NCBI GenBank assembly: GCA_949316495.1
Contig: OX439012.1
Span: 33,103,927 to 33,167,926, forward strand
Origin: Amphiduros pacificus
Lineage: Eukaryota; Annelida; Polychaeta; Phyllodocida; Hesionidae
Length of the DNA: 64,000 bases
Direction: 5' to 3'
The translations under genes and the position numbers were made by a program. Every line of letters starts with the position of its first letter. Within the stretch, counting starts at the first letter, position 1. Below, piece by piece: positions 1 through 12,149 of the stretch. The notes beneath the pieces were generated by a model. The model had not been told where the DNA came from and ran no database searches. It saw only the letters and a list, made by a program, of their open reading frames with translations.

Positions 1-450
1 TGCCTGCCACTTTCCTCCTGACTGGTACCCATTCAAGCTTCTTTCCTCCTGACTGGTACCCATTCAAGCCTCTTTCCTCCTCACTGGTACCCATTCAAGC
101 CTCTTTCCTCCTGACGGGTACCCATTCAAGCCTTTTTCCTTCTGACTGGTACCCATTCAAGCCTCTTTCCTTCTGACTGGTACCCATTCAAACCTCTTTC
201 CTCCCGACTGGGATCCATGTCTGCCACTTTCCTCCTGACTGGTACCCATTCAAGCTTCTTTCCTCCTGACTGGTACCCATTCAAGCCTCTTTCCTCCTGA
301 CTGGTACCCATTCAAGCCTCTTTCCTCCTCACTGGTACCCATTCAAGCCTCTTTCCTCCTGACTGGTACCCACCCTGCCACTTTCCTCCTCACTGGTACC
401 CATTCAAGCCTCTTTCCATCTCACTGGTACCCATTCAAGCCTCTTTCAGA
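1..450. repeat. Minisatellite, ~29-bp unit
   Basis: About fifteen tandem copies of a pyrimidine-rich unit with core ACTGGTACCCATTCAAG. The array runs off the left edge of the window. A marker variant (CTGCCACTTTCC) recurs at 4 and 221, so a block of about 217 bp was duplicated inside the array. The open frame on the minus strand here is a by-product of the repeat. Confidence 0.95.
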
Positions 451-531
451 AGTGACTCAATGAAGACATGTATGACTCAAAGAGTAACCTTCCAGTACCT
501 CAATAATCCACTGATTCACACAGTCACAGTG

Positions 532-1303
532 CATAGAGAACCGCATCAGTTTTCAACGTGTGCGTGTATTGTTTACTTGCAGCTCACTGCACGTGCTGGT
601 CGATGACGTCATGTCAAGGGTTGGCACGTGCACGAGGTGTAAATATGATATACTTCAAGAGATGAAACAAGTTTTTCAGGAATTTCTCACCGTAGAGCAT
701 ACAGAGCATTATGAATGGTGTGCTTTGGACGGCAGATGCAGAATACAAAGATAAAACAATTCCAGAGAAAAATATTCCAAAATATTAAATATATTCCATG
801 TTTTTGTCAACTTTCTTGTCTGCAGAAAATTCAGATCACTTTTGTGCCCGGAAGTAAACAGATTCTCGTGAGTGCTAAATGCTGATTGGTTGGTGCAAAG
901 CCTTCAGTATTGTTATGAATGACCTCACGTGAAAATGTATTGTGACGTTATATAACTTCTTCAGCTACCAATTACTTCCGGGCACCAAAGTGATCTGAAT
1001 TTTTTTTGATGCCATACCTTTGACTTTGGAACAATATAAAGTAACATTCTTGATATATTTTTGGAATATTAAAATCACAGACCACAAGTTAATTCATTTT
1101 AGAAGATGGCTAGATACACATTTGGAGGGAAAGCAATCGTTTGCACAGTTTACAACATCATCTGCCTCGGAAGGTCAGGAAATGCATAGATTTTTGTTTC
1201 CTCTCTTGATATATCATCATATTTGCGTACGCATCGATATCCCTGCACGTGGAGTGGTCCACGTGCTGTGAGAGCTGGCTGGAAGCTAATGCGGTTCTCT
1301 ATG
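532..1303. mobile_element. Non-autonomous DNA transposon with 8-bp TSD (hAT-like)
   Basis: The ends are a perfect 15-bp terminal inverted repeat, CATAGAGAACCGCAT at 532-546 and its complement at 1289-1303. They are flanked by an identical 8-bp direct repeat TCACAGTG (524-531 and 1304-1311). Weaker inverted similarity continues inward around the CACGTGCTGG segments near 590 and 1250. An 8-bp target duplication fits hAT-type elements, though P and Merlin also make 8 bp, so the superfamily is inferred. No transposase is visible; at 772 bp this is a MITE-like derivative. Confidence 0.8.
826..1003. repeat. Inner palindromic element nested in the hAT-like MITE
   Basis: Two arms of about 32 bp (826-857 and 972-1003) are near-perfect inverse copies, differing at one base. 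They share GTGCCCGGAAGTAA next to TTCAGATCACTTT. About 114 bp of spacer lies between them. No clear target duplication is visible, so it may be a nested MITE or an internal palindrome of the larger element. Confidence 0.7.
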
Positions 1304-1462
1304 TCACAGTGGTGTCACAAGCAGTCACCAAATGCAACTGTAAAGTAACATGAGCAATTATAATCTTACAAAACTATTACTCTTTATTTCACATTTATGT
1401 CTGCAACAATTTTTATTTGTGGGGGTCCACTTATGATTTCAATTTTTTCTTTGACACCACTG

Positions 1463-1600
1463 CAGTCTAGGATTGTATCGTTAGCCCATACTGACAGACT
1501 AGTAGAAACACTGTCGGGCGACTAAACCTTCCCCTGGTGGTAGCACAACTGTCAAATAGCTAATCATCATTTTTCAAAAACTTCCTTTTGTCATTTGATT
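1463..1600. repeat. Dispersed repeat R1, copy 1
   Basis: The block CAGACTAGTAGAAACACTGT followed by a GGGCTAGT-type stretch and AACTGTC..TAGCTAAT recurs at 22755-22870 and 57525-57640. All copies are in the same orientation and diverged by point changes and small indels. The family is not identified. The rest of 1312-1600 shows nothing else recognisable. Confidence 0.75.
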
Positions 1601-1609
1601 AAATCTGTT

Positions 1610-4600
1610 CACACAGATTCTGTGCACACAGAATTTGGTAATATTTGTGCAGGCAAAATTTTATATAATTTTTGTAGACACAGAATTTGGTATGATTTGT
1701 GTAGGTAGAAATTGATATAATTTTTGTAGACACAAAATTTGGTTGGTTTGATTTGTGTTAGACACAGAATGTGGTATGATTTGTGTTAGACACAGAATGT
1801 GGTATGATTTGTGTTAGACACAGAATGTGGTATGATTTGTGTTAGACACAGAATGTGGTATGATTTGTGTTAGACACAGAATGTGGTATGATTTGTGTCA
1901 GACACAGAATGTGGTATGATTTGTGTTAGACACAGAATGTGGTATGATTTGTGTTAGACACAGAATGTGGTATGATTTGTGTTAGACACAGAATGTGGTA
2001 TGATTTGTGTTAGACACAGAATGTGGTATGATTTGTGTTAGACACAGAATGTGGTATGATTTGTGTTAGACACAGAATGTGGTATGATTTGTGTTAGACA
2101 CAGAATGTGGTATGATTTGTGTTAGACACAGAATGTGGTATGATTTGTGTCAGACACAGAATGTGGTATGATTTGTGTCACACAGAATGTGGTATGATTT
2201 GTGTTAGACACAGAATGTGGTTTGATTTGTGTTAGACACAGAATGTGGTATGATTTGTGTCAGACACAGAATGTGGTATGATTTGTGTTAGACACAGAAT
2301 GTGGTATGATTTGTGTTAGACACAGAATGTGGTATGATTTGTGTCAGACACAGAATGTGGTATGATTTGTGTCAGACACAGAATGTGGTATGATTTGTGT
2401 TAGACACAGAATGTGGTATGATTTGTGTTAGACACAGAATGTGGTATGATTTGTGTTAGACACAGAATGTGGTATGATTTGTGTTAGACACAGAATGTGG
2501 TATGATTTGTGTTAGACACAGAATGTGGTATGATTTGTGTTAGACACAGAATGTGGTATGATTTGTGTTAGACACAGAATGTGGTATGATTTGTGTTAGA
2601 CACAGAATGTGGTATGATTTGTGTTAGACACAGAATGTGGTATGATTTGTGTTAGACACAGAATGTGGTATGATTTGTGTTAGACACAGAATGTGGTATG
2701 ATTTGTGTTAGAAACAGAATGTGGTATGATTTGTGTCAGACACAGAATGTGGTATGATTTGTGTTAGACACAGAATGTGGTATGATTTGTGTTAGACACA
2801 GAATGTGGTATGATTTGTGTTAGACACAGAATGTGGTATGATTTGTGTCACACAGAATGTGGTATGATTTGTGTTAGACACAGAATGTGGTATGATTTGT
2901 GTTAGACACAGAATGTGGTATGATTTGTGTCAGACACAGAATGTGGTATGATTTGTGTCACACAGAATGTGGTATGATTTGTGTTAGACACAGAATGTGG
3001 TTTGATTTGTGTTAGACACAGAATGTGGTATGATTTGTGTCAGACACAGAATGTGGTATGATTTGTGTTAGACACAGAATGTGGTATGATTTGTGTTAGA
3101 CACAGGATGTGGCATGATTTGTGTCAGACACAGAATGTGGTATGATTTGTGTCAGACACAGAATGTGGTATGATTTGTGTTAGCCACAGAATGTGGTATG
3201 ATTTGTGTTAGACACAGAATGTGGTATGATTTGTGTTAGACACAGAATGTGGTATGATTTGTGTTAGACACAGAATGTGGTATGATTTGTGTTAGACACA
3301 GAATGTGGTATGATTTGTGTTAGACACAGAATGTGGTATGATTTGTGTTAGACACAGAATGTGGTATGATTTGTGTTAGACACAGAATGTGGTATGATTT
3401 GTGTTAGACACAGAATGTGGTATGATTTGTGTTAGACACAGAATGTGGTATGATTTGTGTTAGACACAGAATGTGGTATGATTTGTGTTAGAAACAGAAT
3501 GTGGTATGATTTGTGTCAGACACAGAATGTGGTATGATTTGTGTTAGACACAGAATGTGGTATGATTTGTGTTAGACACAGAATGTGGTATGATTTGTGT
3601 TAGACACAGAATGTGGTATGATTTGTGTTAGACACAGAATGTGGTATGATTTGTGTTAGACACAGAATGTGGTATGATTTGTGTTAGACACAGAATGTGG
3701 TATGATTTGTGTTAGACACAGAATGTGGTATGATTTGTGTCAGACACAGAATGTGGTATGATTTGTGTTAGACACAGAATGTGGTATGATTTGTGTCAGA
3801 CACAGAATGTGGTATGATTTGTGTCAGACACAGAATGTGGTATGATTTGTGTTAGACACAGAATGTGGTATGATTTGTGTTAGACACAGAATGTGGTATG
3901 ATTTGTGTTAGAAACAGAATGTGGTATGATCTGTGTTAGACACAGAATGTGGTATGATTTGTGTTAGACACAGAATGTGGTATGATTTGTGTTAGACACA
4001 GAATGTGGTATGATTTGTGTTAGACACAGAATGTGGTATGATTTGTGTCAGACACAGAATGTGGTATGATTTGTGTTAGACACAGAATGTGGTATGATTT
4101 GTGTTAGACACAGAATGTGGTATGATTTGTGTTAGACACAGAATGTGGTATGATTTGTGTTAGACACAGAATGTGGTATGATTTGTGTTAGACACAGAAT
4201 GTGGTATGATCTGTGTCAGACACAGAATGTGGTATGATTTGTGTCAGACACAGAATGTGGTATGATTTGTGTTAGACACAGAATGTGGTATGATTTGTGT
4301 TAGACACAGAATGTGGTATGATTTGTGTTAGACACAGAATGTGGTATGATTTGTGTTAGACACAGAATGTGGTATGATTTGTGTTAGACACAGAATGTGG
4401 TATGATTTGTGTTAGACACAGAATGTGGTATGATTTGTGTTAGACACAGAATGTGGTATGATTTGTGTCAGACACAGAATGTGGTATGATTTGTGTTAGA
4501 CACAGAATGTGGTATGATTTGTGTTAGACACAGAATGTGGTATGATTTGTGTTAGACACAGAATGTGGTATGATTTGTGTTAGACACAGAATGTGGTATG

Positions 4601-4662
4601 ATTTGTGTTAGACACAGAATGTGGTATGATTTGTGTCAGACACAGAATGTGGTATGATTTGT
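1610..4662. repeat. Large 28-bp minisatellite (about 105 copies)
   Basis: Tandem units with core GACACAGAATGTGGTATG. The left edge (1610-1750) holds diverged copies with TTTGGTAATATTTGTG spacers and the interior is almost uniform. Variant units (a two-base shortening giving GTGTCACACAG, TTTGATTTG, GAAACAG) recur in the same order exactly 780 bp apart (2161-2860 and 2941-3640). This shows a block duplication of 28 units inside the array. No open frame of note. Confidence 0.97.
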
Positions 4663-4912
4663 ATGTCCAGACTCTACTATACAGTGAGAGGTGCTGTTTA
4701 TCCATGCAGTCTGGGGAAGCATTTACAGATTTTTCATGTGTACATTCCCCATGTGAAAACACTGGTGTAATATTCATAATTGCTAGACAGAACCAGATAG
4801 TTCACTTCAGTTCCGTTTCCCAATGAAATCTCACTTATTTCGCAGTCATTTTACTGTCAAACTCAATTTTGCATAATCTCTGCATATTGCTGTTTTAATA
4901 GTGTCATAGCAG
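4663..4912. other. Unique spacer
   Basis: Ordinary AT-rich sequence between the 28-bp array and the inverted-repeat element. Short chance frames on both strands only; no splice-bounded exon or repeat recognised. Confidence 0.5.
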
Positions 4913-5860
4913 GGCTGGTCTGGTTTAGCAGTGTGAGAAAAAGTTTTCAGAGAGTACTTGTCCATAGGACAACTAAGTTTGATAAATTACTTGTCCAAAA
5001 GAATTGTTCACTTGTCCAGTTTGGACAAGTGATTTTGACAATTAACTTGTCCGAATAAACTTTGTTGCTGTAATACAAATAAAACTTTAATTGTAGTTAT
5101 CATTATTTTATTTAACAAATTAATTGAAATCCTTCCTCTGTCAGTGTTCACCAAAACTTTTTGACCCACAGCAGACAATATGTCTGATGTTCAGCCAGCC
5201 AACATCAGACATTTGTCTTCAACATCAGACATTTAAACGCATACTTTTTCTTTGCGGCTTTTTCGCGCTTGTGACAGATATTCAGCTTATAAAACCTACA
5301 TACCAACCTACATACCAACCTACATACCTACACATCTACCTACACACCTACCTACATATCTACCTATATACCAACCTACATACCTACATATCTATCTACA
5401 TACCAGCCTACATACCTACATATCTACCTACTTACCTACCTACATACCAACCTACATATCTACCTACATACCTACATATATATCTACATATCTACATATC
5501 TACCTACCTACATATCTACCTACATACCAACCTACATACCTACATATTTCTGATCATTTCTCAATCGAAAATTAATCAAACATTCATTTAAAGAAAGCTA
5601 AGAATACCCAAAGTTGTAAAATTGTCTTCTGCTCTTCTCGGGCTTTTTGACTGGTACGTAACGTCTTTTTAAAGACATAAGAATGGCAGACAATTTGAAG
5701 ATTTTGGTCAATTTAAGAAAGATTTCTTAATAATTATGCATGTAAAAACAGTACTTGTCCTTCGGACACGATTAGAAGATAAAATGCTCGTCCGTTATGG
5801 TAAAAAACATGTCCCGGACGTTCGGACGTGTATTTTTTCGCACACTGTTTAGCCCTATAT
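4913..5860. mobile_element. Possible inverted-repeat element hosting a TACC array
   Basis: The left end reads AGGGCTGGTCTGG..CAGTGTGAGAAAAA and the inverse of the right end reads AGGGCTAAACAGTGTGCGAA, so the termini form an imperfect inverted repeat. Both flanks contain recurring ACTTGTCC / GGACAAGT and CGGACG segments in opposite orientations. The inside holds a TAC-rich tandem array. No target duplication or transposase was found, so the call rests on the imperfect ends alone. Confidence 0.35.
5290..5550. repeat. TAC-rich short tandem array
   Basis: Interleaved four-base steps such as CTACATACCTACATA and ACCTACCTAC. The open frames rich in Tyr, Thr, Pro and Leu are by-products of this composition. 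Confidence 0.9.
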
Positions 5861-5974
5861 AAATGACTGTTATTATCAGTGCCAGCTGATCAACATGATA
5901 AGAACATCCAGAGCTCCTCCCTGTATTCTTACACACAGTTCTATTATCATGGAAATATGATTCTCCATGATGGG

Positions 5975-6920
5975 TCCACAACATAATTCTTGTTACCAAA
6001 ACAGATTACTTGTTCTCTACAACAAAATTCTTTTTGTCTACAACATAATTTTTGTTGTTTACATCATAATTCTTGTCTACATCATATTACTTGTTGTCTA
6101 CATAATACTAATTGTTGTCTACATCATATTACTTGTTGTCTACATTATATTACTTGTTGTCTACATAATACTAATTGTTGTCTATATCATATTACTTGTT
6201 GTCTACATAATACTAATTGTTGTCTACATCATATTACTTGTTGTCTACATAATACTATTTGGTGTTTACATCATATCACTTGTTGTCTATATAATACTAA
6301 TTGTTGTCTACATTATATTACTTGTTGTCTACATAATACTAATTGTTGTCTACATCATATTACTTGTTGTCTACATCATACTAATTATTGTCTACATTAT
6401 ATTACTTGTTGTCTACATAATACTAATTGTTGTCTACATCATATTACTTGTTGTCTACATCATACTAATTATTGTCTACATTATATTACTTGTTGTCTAC
6501 ATAGTACTACTTGTGGTTTACAATATAATTCTTGTTGAATATGACAGATTACTTGCTGTCAACAAAATTCTTGTTGTTTACATTATAATTATTGTTGTTT
6601 ACATCATAATTCTTGTTTACATCAGATTACTTGTTTACATCATAATTCTTGTTGTTTACATCATGTCTTGTTGTTTACATCATAATTCTTGTTGTTTAGA
6701 ACAGATTACTTGTTTCTCGAAAGAAAAAAATTAAACAAGAATTATGATGTAAACAACAATAATTATGATGTTCTTTACATCAGATTCCTTGTTTTTTACA
6801 TCAGATTCCTTGTTTTTTACATCAGATTCCTTGTTTCTTGCATCAGATTACTTGTTGTTAACATCAGATTACTTGTCTGTCTGGGGGCAACATAATTCTT
6901 GTCTGCACGAGATTACTACT
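5975..6920. repeat. Minisatellite, ~21-bp unit (TTGTTGTCTACATC)
   Basis: Alternating variants of TTGTTGTCTACATC followed by ATATTAC, ATACTAA or ATAATTC. The repeats are tight from 6060 to 6520 and looser toward 6900, where TTTACATCAGATTCCTTG copies appear. Frames open in two phases encode Ile/Val/Tyr or Cys/Leu/His runs, which fits a period divisible by three and not a protein. Confidence 0.92.
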
Positions 6921-6984
6921 TGTTTACCACAAGCACTCATTATGTTTGTTGTTGAATCGGTGCTCTTGCACCTGAGGTCAGAAT

Positions 6985-7592
6985 GAGACCACAATCCACC
7001 CTATTCCTGGCAACACGATCCACCCTATTCCTGGCAACACGATCCACCCTATTCCTGGCAACACGATCCACCCTATTCCTGGCAACATGATCCACCCTAT
7101 TCCCGGCAACACAATCCACCCTATTCCTGGCAACACGATCCACCCTATTCCTGGCAACACGATCCACCCTATTCCCGGCAACACAATCCACCCTATTCCT
7201 GGCAACACGATCCACCCTATTCCCGGCAACACGATCCACCCTATTCCTGGCAACACGATCCACCCTATTCCTGGCAACACGATCCACCCTATTCCCGGCA
7301 AAAAGATCCACCCTATTCCTGGCAACATGATCCACCCTATTCCCGGCAACACAATCCACCCTATTCCTGGCAACATGATCCACCCTATTCCCGGCAACAC
7401 AATCCACCCTATTCCTGGCAACATGATCCACCCTATTCCCGGCAACACAATCCACCCTATTCCTGGCAACACGATCCACCCTATTCCTGGCAACACGATC
7501 CACCCTATTCCCGGCAACACAATCCACCCTATTCCCGGCAACACAATCCACCCTATTCCCGGCAACACAATCCACCCTATTCCCGGCAACAC
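6985..7592. repeat. Minisatellite, 24-bp unit (~25 copies)
   Basis: Highly uniform units with core CACCCTATTCCTGGCAAC, varying at CCTGG/CCCGG and at ACGATC/ACAATC/ATGATC. Because 24 is divisible by three, several frames stay open on both strands. These are not genes. Confidence 0.96.
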
Positions 7593-8335
7593 GTGGATGA
7601 TCAGCAACTGCTAAGTCAGGTCCTACTCCTCGCAATTACCTGCCTCACCTTTGTTGTCTCTTGGTAGCATAATAAGCCATAAAACACAACACTAGTCTCG
7701 CAAACAACACCAGGAGAATGGATCCACGTGCCTTAAGCCAGGTACGCAGCTCTTCCAATGATGCAGCCACACTGTGTTATGTAAAACTTCAAACGGTAAC
7801 ACTGGGCTGGTATTGTTATAGGTGCTTTTGGCAGTGCCTAGCAAGCCTGAGCAAGCTCAGACACAGATGGGGAGCCGTATGTGGGAGAATGCGGTCGTTA
7901 TACATAATACATGATGCTAATATGATGACACACCGAGGCAGTGTTATAGGCTCCTACTCTGTCATACACTCCAACCTGACTACATACGCACCTGTCGCTC
8001 CACGTCTATCCCATAATCCTCTTCTGCAGCCCAAACTATCCACACGACCACAATGCGTTACACTGCATGCTCTGCGCACATACTAACAAGGAGACACGGT
8101 ACAACAGGACGTAGAAGACCAGATATTTACCTCAGCTGAGCTACAGAGAGGACTGATGTATGTTCTCTGAAGGTGACTGATTCTGCCCCACTATGCTGGC
8201 AGTAGCATCTCTCTAGACTTGCCGCTGCTGCTGCTGCTGACAGCCTCTGTGTGGAGGGAGAGAGACTGGGTCCCACTTATTGCTACCACGGCTGCCCACA
8301 GCACCCACTGACTGCTATACTACCAGCAGGCTATT
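7593..8335. other. Unique spacer of mixed composition
   Basis: Comparatively GC-rich sequence between two arrays with a short run of CTG triplets near 8225. A stretch ending at a GAG|GTAAAT-like site on the minus strand (about 8128) was considered as an exon but has no recognisable product. No repeat copy found elsewhere in the window. Confidence 0.4.
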
Positions 8336-9525
8336 GATCAGCCCACTATATCTGCTATCCCACCTCCGGAAAACATCCCACCTCCAGTCTACATCCCACC
8401 TACTGTCTACATCTACATCCCTCCTCCTGTCTACATCCCTCCTCCTGTCTACTTCCCACCTCCTGCCTACATCCCACCTCCGGAAAACATCCCACCTCCA
8501 GTCTACATCCCACCTCCTGTCTACTTCCCACCTCCTGCCTACATCCCACCTCCGGAAAACATCCCACCTCCAGTCTACATCCCACCTACTGTCTACATCC
8601 CACCTCCTGTCTACATCCCACCTCCAGTCTACATCCCACCTACTGTCTACATCTACATCCCTCCTCCTGTCTACATCCCTCCTCCTGTCTACTTCCCACC
8701 TCCTGCCTACATCCCACCTCCGGAAAACATCCCACCTCCAGTCTACATCCCACCTACTGTCTACATCCCACCTCCTGTCTACATCCCACCTCCAGTCTAC
8801 TTCCCACCTCCTGTCTACATCCCACCTCCTGTCTACATCCCACCTCCAGTCTACTTCCCACCTCCTGTCTACATCCCACCTCCTGTCTATATCCCACCTC
8901 CCTGTCTACATCCCACCTTCTGTCTACATCCCACCTCCTGTCTATATCCCACCTCCCTGTCTACATCCCACCTTCTGCCTACATCCCACCTCCTGTCTAC
9001 TTCCCACCTTCTGTCTACATCCCACCTCCAGTCTACTTCCCACCTTCTGTCTACATCCCACCTCCAGTCTACTTCCCACCTCCTGTCTACATCCCACCTC
9101 CAGTCTACTTCCCACCTCCAGTCTACTTCCCACCTCCAGTCTACTTCCCACCTCCTGCCTACATCCCACCTCCTGCCTACATCCCACCTCCAGCATACAT
9201 CCCACCTCCTGTCTACATCCCACCTCCTGTCTACATCCCACCTACTGTCTACATCTCTCCTCCTGTCTACATCCCACCCCCTGTCTACTTCCCACCTCCT
9301 GTCTACTTCTCACCTCCTGTCTACATCCCACCTCCTGTCTACATCCCACCTCCTGTCTACATCCCACCTCCAGTCTACTTCCCTCCTCCTGCTTACATCC
9401 CACCTCCTGTCTACATCTTGTCTACCTCCCACCTCCTGTCTACATCCCACCTCCGTCTATATTCCACCTCCGTCTATATCCCACCTCCGTCTATATCCCA
9501 TCTTGAGTCTATCTCCACATACAAA
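8336..9525. repeat. Minisatellite, 18-bp unit (CCCACCTCCTGTCTACAT)
   Basis: About 65 tandem copies with CAGTCTAC, CTGCCTAC and CGGAAAAC variants. Blocks containing the CGGAAAAC variant recur at 8367, 8482, 8552 and 8720, indicating block duplications. The long frame on the plus strand (Thr/Ser/His/Leu-rich) changes repeat phase along its length and is a by-product. Confidence 0.95.
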
Positions 9526-9925
9526 CTATTCCATGTCTAGATCTACCTCATGTCTTGGTCCAACTCATTTCCAGATCTACCTCATGTCTTGATCTACCTA
9601 ATTTCCAGATCCACCTCATGTCCAGACCTACCCCATGTCCAGATCTACCCCATATCTAGATCTACCCCATATCTAGATCTACCTCATACCTAGATCTACC
9701 TCATGTCTAGATCCACCTCATGTCTAGATCCACCTCATGGCGAGATTTACCTCATATCTAGATTTACCTCATATCTAGATCTACCTCATATCTAGACCTA
9801 CCCCATATCTAGATCTACCTCATATCTAGATCTACCTCATATCTAGATCTACCTCATATCTAGATCTATCTCATATCTAGATCTACCTCATATCTAGATC
9901 TACCTCATATCTACATCCAATTCAT
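9526..9925. repeat. Minisatellite, 17-bp unit (ATCTAGATCTACCTCAT)
   Basis: About twenty copies, diverged at the left edge and uniform from 9640 to 9910. The unit resembles part of the neighbouring 18-bp array (CTAC..CCACCTC), so the two may share an origin. That is an inference. Confidence 0.92.
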
Positions 9926-9990
9926 TCCCAGTTTTACTATTGTACCAACATCATGCCTATACCGCACTTAACGACAAACTTTTCACAAGT

Positions 9991-10260
9991 TTAAATGGAA
10001 TGACAAGAACTTTCTATTTGAGTGCTCACAAAATACAGGTGGCTCCATCTATTCCACTCATAATTAATTGGCCACCAGGTGGCAGACATTTCTTTATACA
10101 AAACTAGGCCATCTGCAATGATAACAATTGATCTGTTTGCTTTCTCTTCTGATACCATATTCTCACTGATCAAATCACTGATTTTCTTGGTCTCACATCG
10201 CATGCAGATGGATAAATACTGTACTTCTACCAGATATCTGCCACTTTCCTTTTTCAGATA
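9991..10260 (-). CDS. Candidate coding exon, product unknown
   Basis: An open stretch of roughly 90 codons on the minus strand in otherwise AT-rich unique sequence. Its conceptual product is not low-complexity: it contains KKISDLISENMVSEEK, then a hydrophobic IVIIADGLVLY segment and a Trp-rich ATWWPINYEWNRW segment. A possible 3' splice site (GATCAG) lies just upstream near 10268 but has a poor pyrimidine tract. A GTGAGC-type donor lies near the 3' part. I do not recognise the product. It may be an exon of a minus-strand gene, a decayed transposon frame, or chance. Confidence 0.22.
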   Translation of the reverse strand, partial: YLKKESGRYLVEVQYLSICMRCETKKISDLISENMVSEEKANRSIVIIADGLVLYKEMSATWWPINYEWNRWSHLYFVSTQIESSCHSI

Positions 10261-10270
10261 GACTTTCCTG

Positions 10271-10980
10271 CTTCCTGATCAGCAGTTGCCACTAATTTTG
10301 TTTTGGTTATTTCACCCTTAGAAGGTTTAACAAGGCTTATATAACATTAATATGTAATTCAGCTGTCATAATTCAGATATCTGCTTAATGCAAATAGCTA
10401 CACCTGCATGTTTGCCTCCATCCACACCTGTAATTACACTTGTATGTAAATCTGTAATTACACTCAAGAGATATTGCCAGAAGAAAACAATGATGTGACT
10501 GTCGTCTCCTTATAAACTCAAACTGATGAGACAATTCAAATTTAAATGAGACAATGTTGTAAGGTTATTTATTAATAGTCATTTTTAATCGGTCAATGCA
10601 TAAGCACTGGTCACTGTTCATTGCTTTACCGATATGCAATTCCCCAGCAAACTAGCGAGTGTGAAGACTTGAAGAACACCAGAAATCGCGTTAAACTTCG
10701 GTTCATTTTCTCATCAGGTATGGATCATAATGAAATATTTGTGACTTTGATGAGCCATTGTCTCATGTCCCCCCCCAAACAAGATCCAATATTACACAAC
10801 CAGGTCTGTATTTATACTTGTATGAATACCTGCATTTACAACTATATGTATACCTGTATGTATCCATGTGTTTACACCTGTATTAACACCTGTATTTACA
10901 CCTGTATGAGCTGTGCCTGATAGATGAAATCATGCATGGCCATGCGTGACCTCATTTGGTCACATTTATGTGTGACCAGT
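10271..10980. other. Spacer with dispersed repeat R4 and small CCTGTATTTACA repeats
   Basis: 10490-10795 resembles 38150-38430 (GTGACT..GTCTCCTTATAAA..GATGAGACAAT, then ATATTTGTGA..ATGAGCCATTGTC). Its right part is also found inverted at 61435-61525 (GAGACATGAGACCATTG). The two ends of each long copy are loosely inverse, suggesting a transposon relic. 10395-10460 and 10800-10915 hold loose repeats of ACCTGTATTTACA. No gene seen. Confidence 0.5.
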
Positions 10981-11835
10981 ATATTTGTATCGGTCCAGTC
11001 TCTCAGACCAGTATATCTGGATGGGTCCAGCCTCTCAGACCAGTATATCTGGATCAGTCCATTCTCTCAGACCAGTATATCTGGATCGGTCTAGCCTCTC
11101 AGACCAGTATATCTGGATCGGTCTAGCCTCTCAGACCAGTATATCTGGATCGGTCCAGTCTCTCAGGCCAGTATATCTGGATCGGTCCAGTCTCTCAGGC
11201 CAATATATCTGGATTGGACCAGCCTCTCAGGCCAGTATATCTGGAATCAGTCAGCCTCTCATTCCAGTATATCTGGAATCAGTCAGCCTCTCATTCCAGT
11301 ATATCTGGATTGGACCAACCTCTCAGGTCAGTATATCTGGATCGGTCCAGTCTCTCAGGCCAATATATCTGGATTGGACCAGCCTCTCAGGCCAGTATAT
11401 CTGGAATCAGTCAGCCTCTCATTCCAGTATATCTGGAATCAGTCAGCCTCTCATTCCAGTATATCTGGATTGGACCAACCTCTCAGGTCAGTATATCTGG
11501 ATCGGTCCAGTCTCTCAGGCCAATATATCTGGATCAGTCCATTCTCTCAGACCAGTATATCTGGATCGGTCTAGCCTCTCAGACCAGTATATCTGGATCG
11601 GTCCAGTCTCTCAGGCCAGTATATCTGGATTGGACCAACCTCTCAGGTCAGTATATCTGGATCGGTCCAGTCTCTCAGGCCAATATATCTGGATTGGACC
11701 AGCCTCTCAGGCCAGTATATCTGGATTGGACCAGCCTCTCATTCCAGTATATCTGGAATCAGTCAGCCTCTCATTCCAGTATATCTGGATTGGACCAGCC
11801 TTTCATTCCAGTATATCTGGAATCACCCATCCCTT
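10981..11835. repeat. Minisatellite, ~32-bp unit (CAGTATATCTGGATC)
   Basis: About 27 copies with several unit classes (ACCAGTATATC, GGCCAATATATC, and ATTCCAGTATATCTGGAATC). The classes recur in ordered blocks: 11210-11340 and 11385-11510 match, with the same class order. Both long frames on the plus strand are by-products. Confidence 0.95.
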
Positions 11836-12149
11836 CATTCTAGCATCACATGGTGCACAATGTCAACACATTAGCTCCGCCACCTCCATTATCTGCCAGT
11901 TTATCCGTTTCTGAGATTCTGTTCGTCTCCGTTGCTATGTGACTAGAGTGTGGCATGGTTAGCGTCTTTGGCGGGCAGGTGATGGGGCTAGCTGTGGGGA
12001 GGCTGTGTGGTATTGACCCAACGCTCAGCAGCCGCTGTACTGTACTTCTCCCGGTCTCCCCACTCACTCTCACATCACAGGTTAATTATAACATATATAC
12101 ATCCTGAACATGCTGAAACAAAGCAAACTCCCGCTGCTGCCTGCTGCCC
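11836..12149. other. Unique spacer
   Basis: Mixed-composition sequence between two arrays. It contains a CCGGTCTCCCC stretch and a polypyrimidine run but no exon with convincing boundaries. Confidence 0.4.

Noticed and set aside
1610-4662. CRISPR-like regular array
   Set aside because: Units are directly contiguous with no unique spacers, and the sequence is clearly animal.
5967-6734. Hydrophobic Ile/Val/Tyr frame resembling membrane segments, and an overlapping Cys/His-rich frame
   Set aside because: Two phases of the same ~21-bp array.
8128-8175. Short minus-strand exon ending at GAG|GTAAAT
   Set aside because: About 42 nt with weak sites and no recognisable product.
8280-9506. 408-codon Thr/Ser/His/Leu-rich frame
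   Set aside because: Product of an 18-bp minisatellite; residue pattern changes with small indels in the array.
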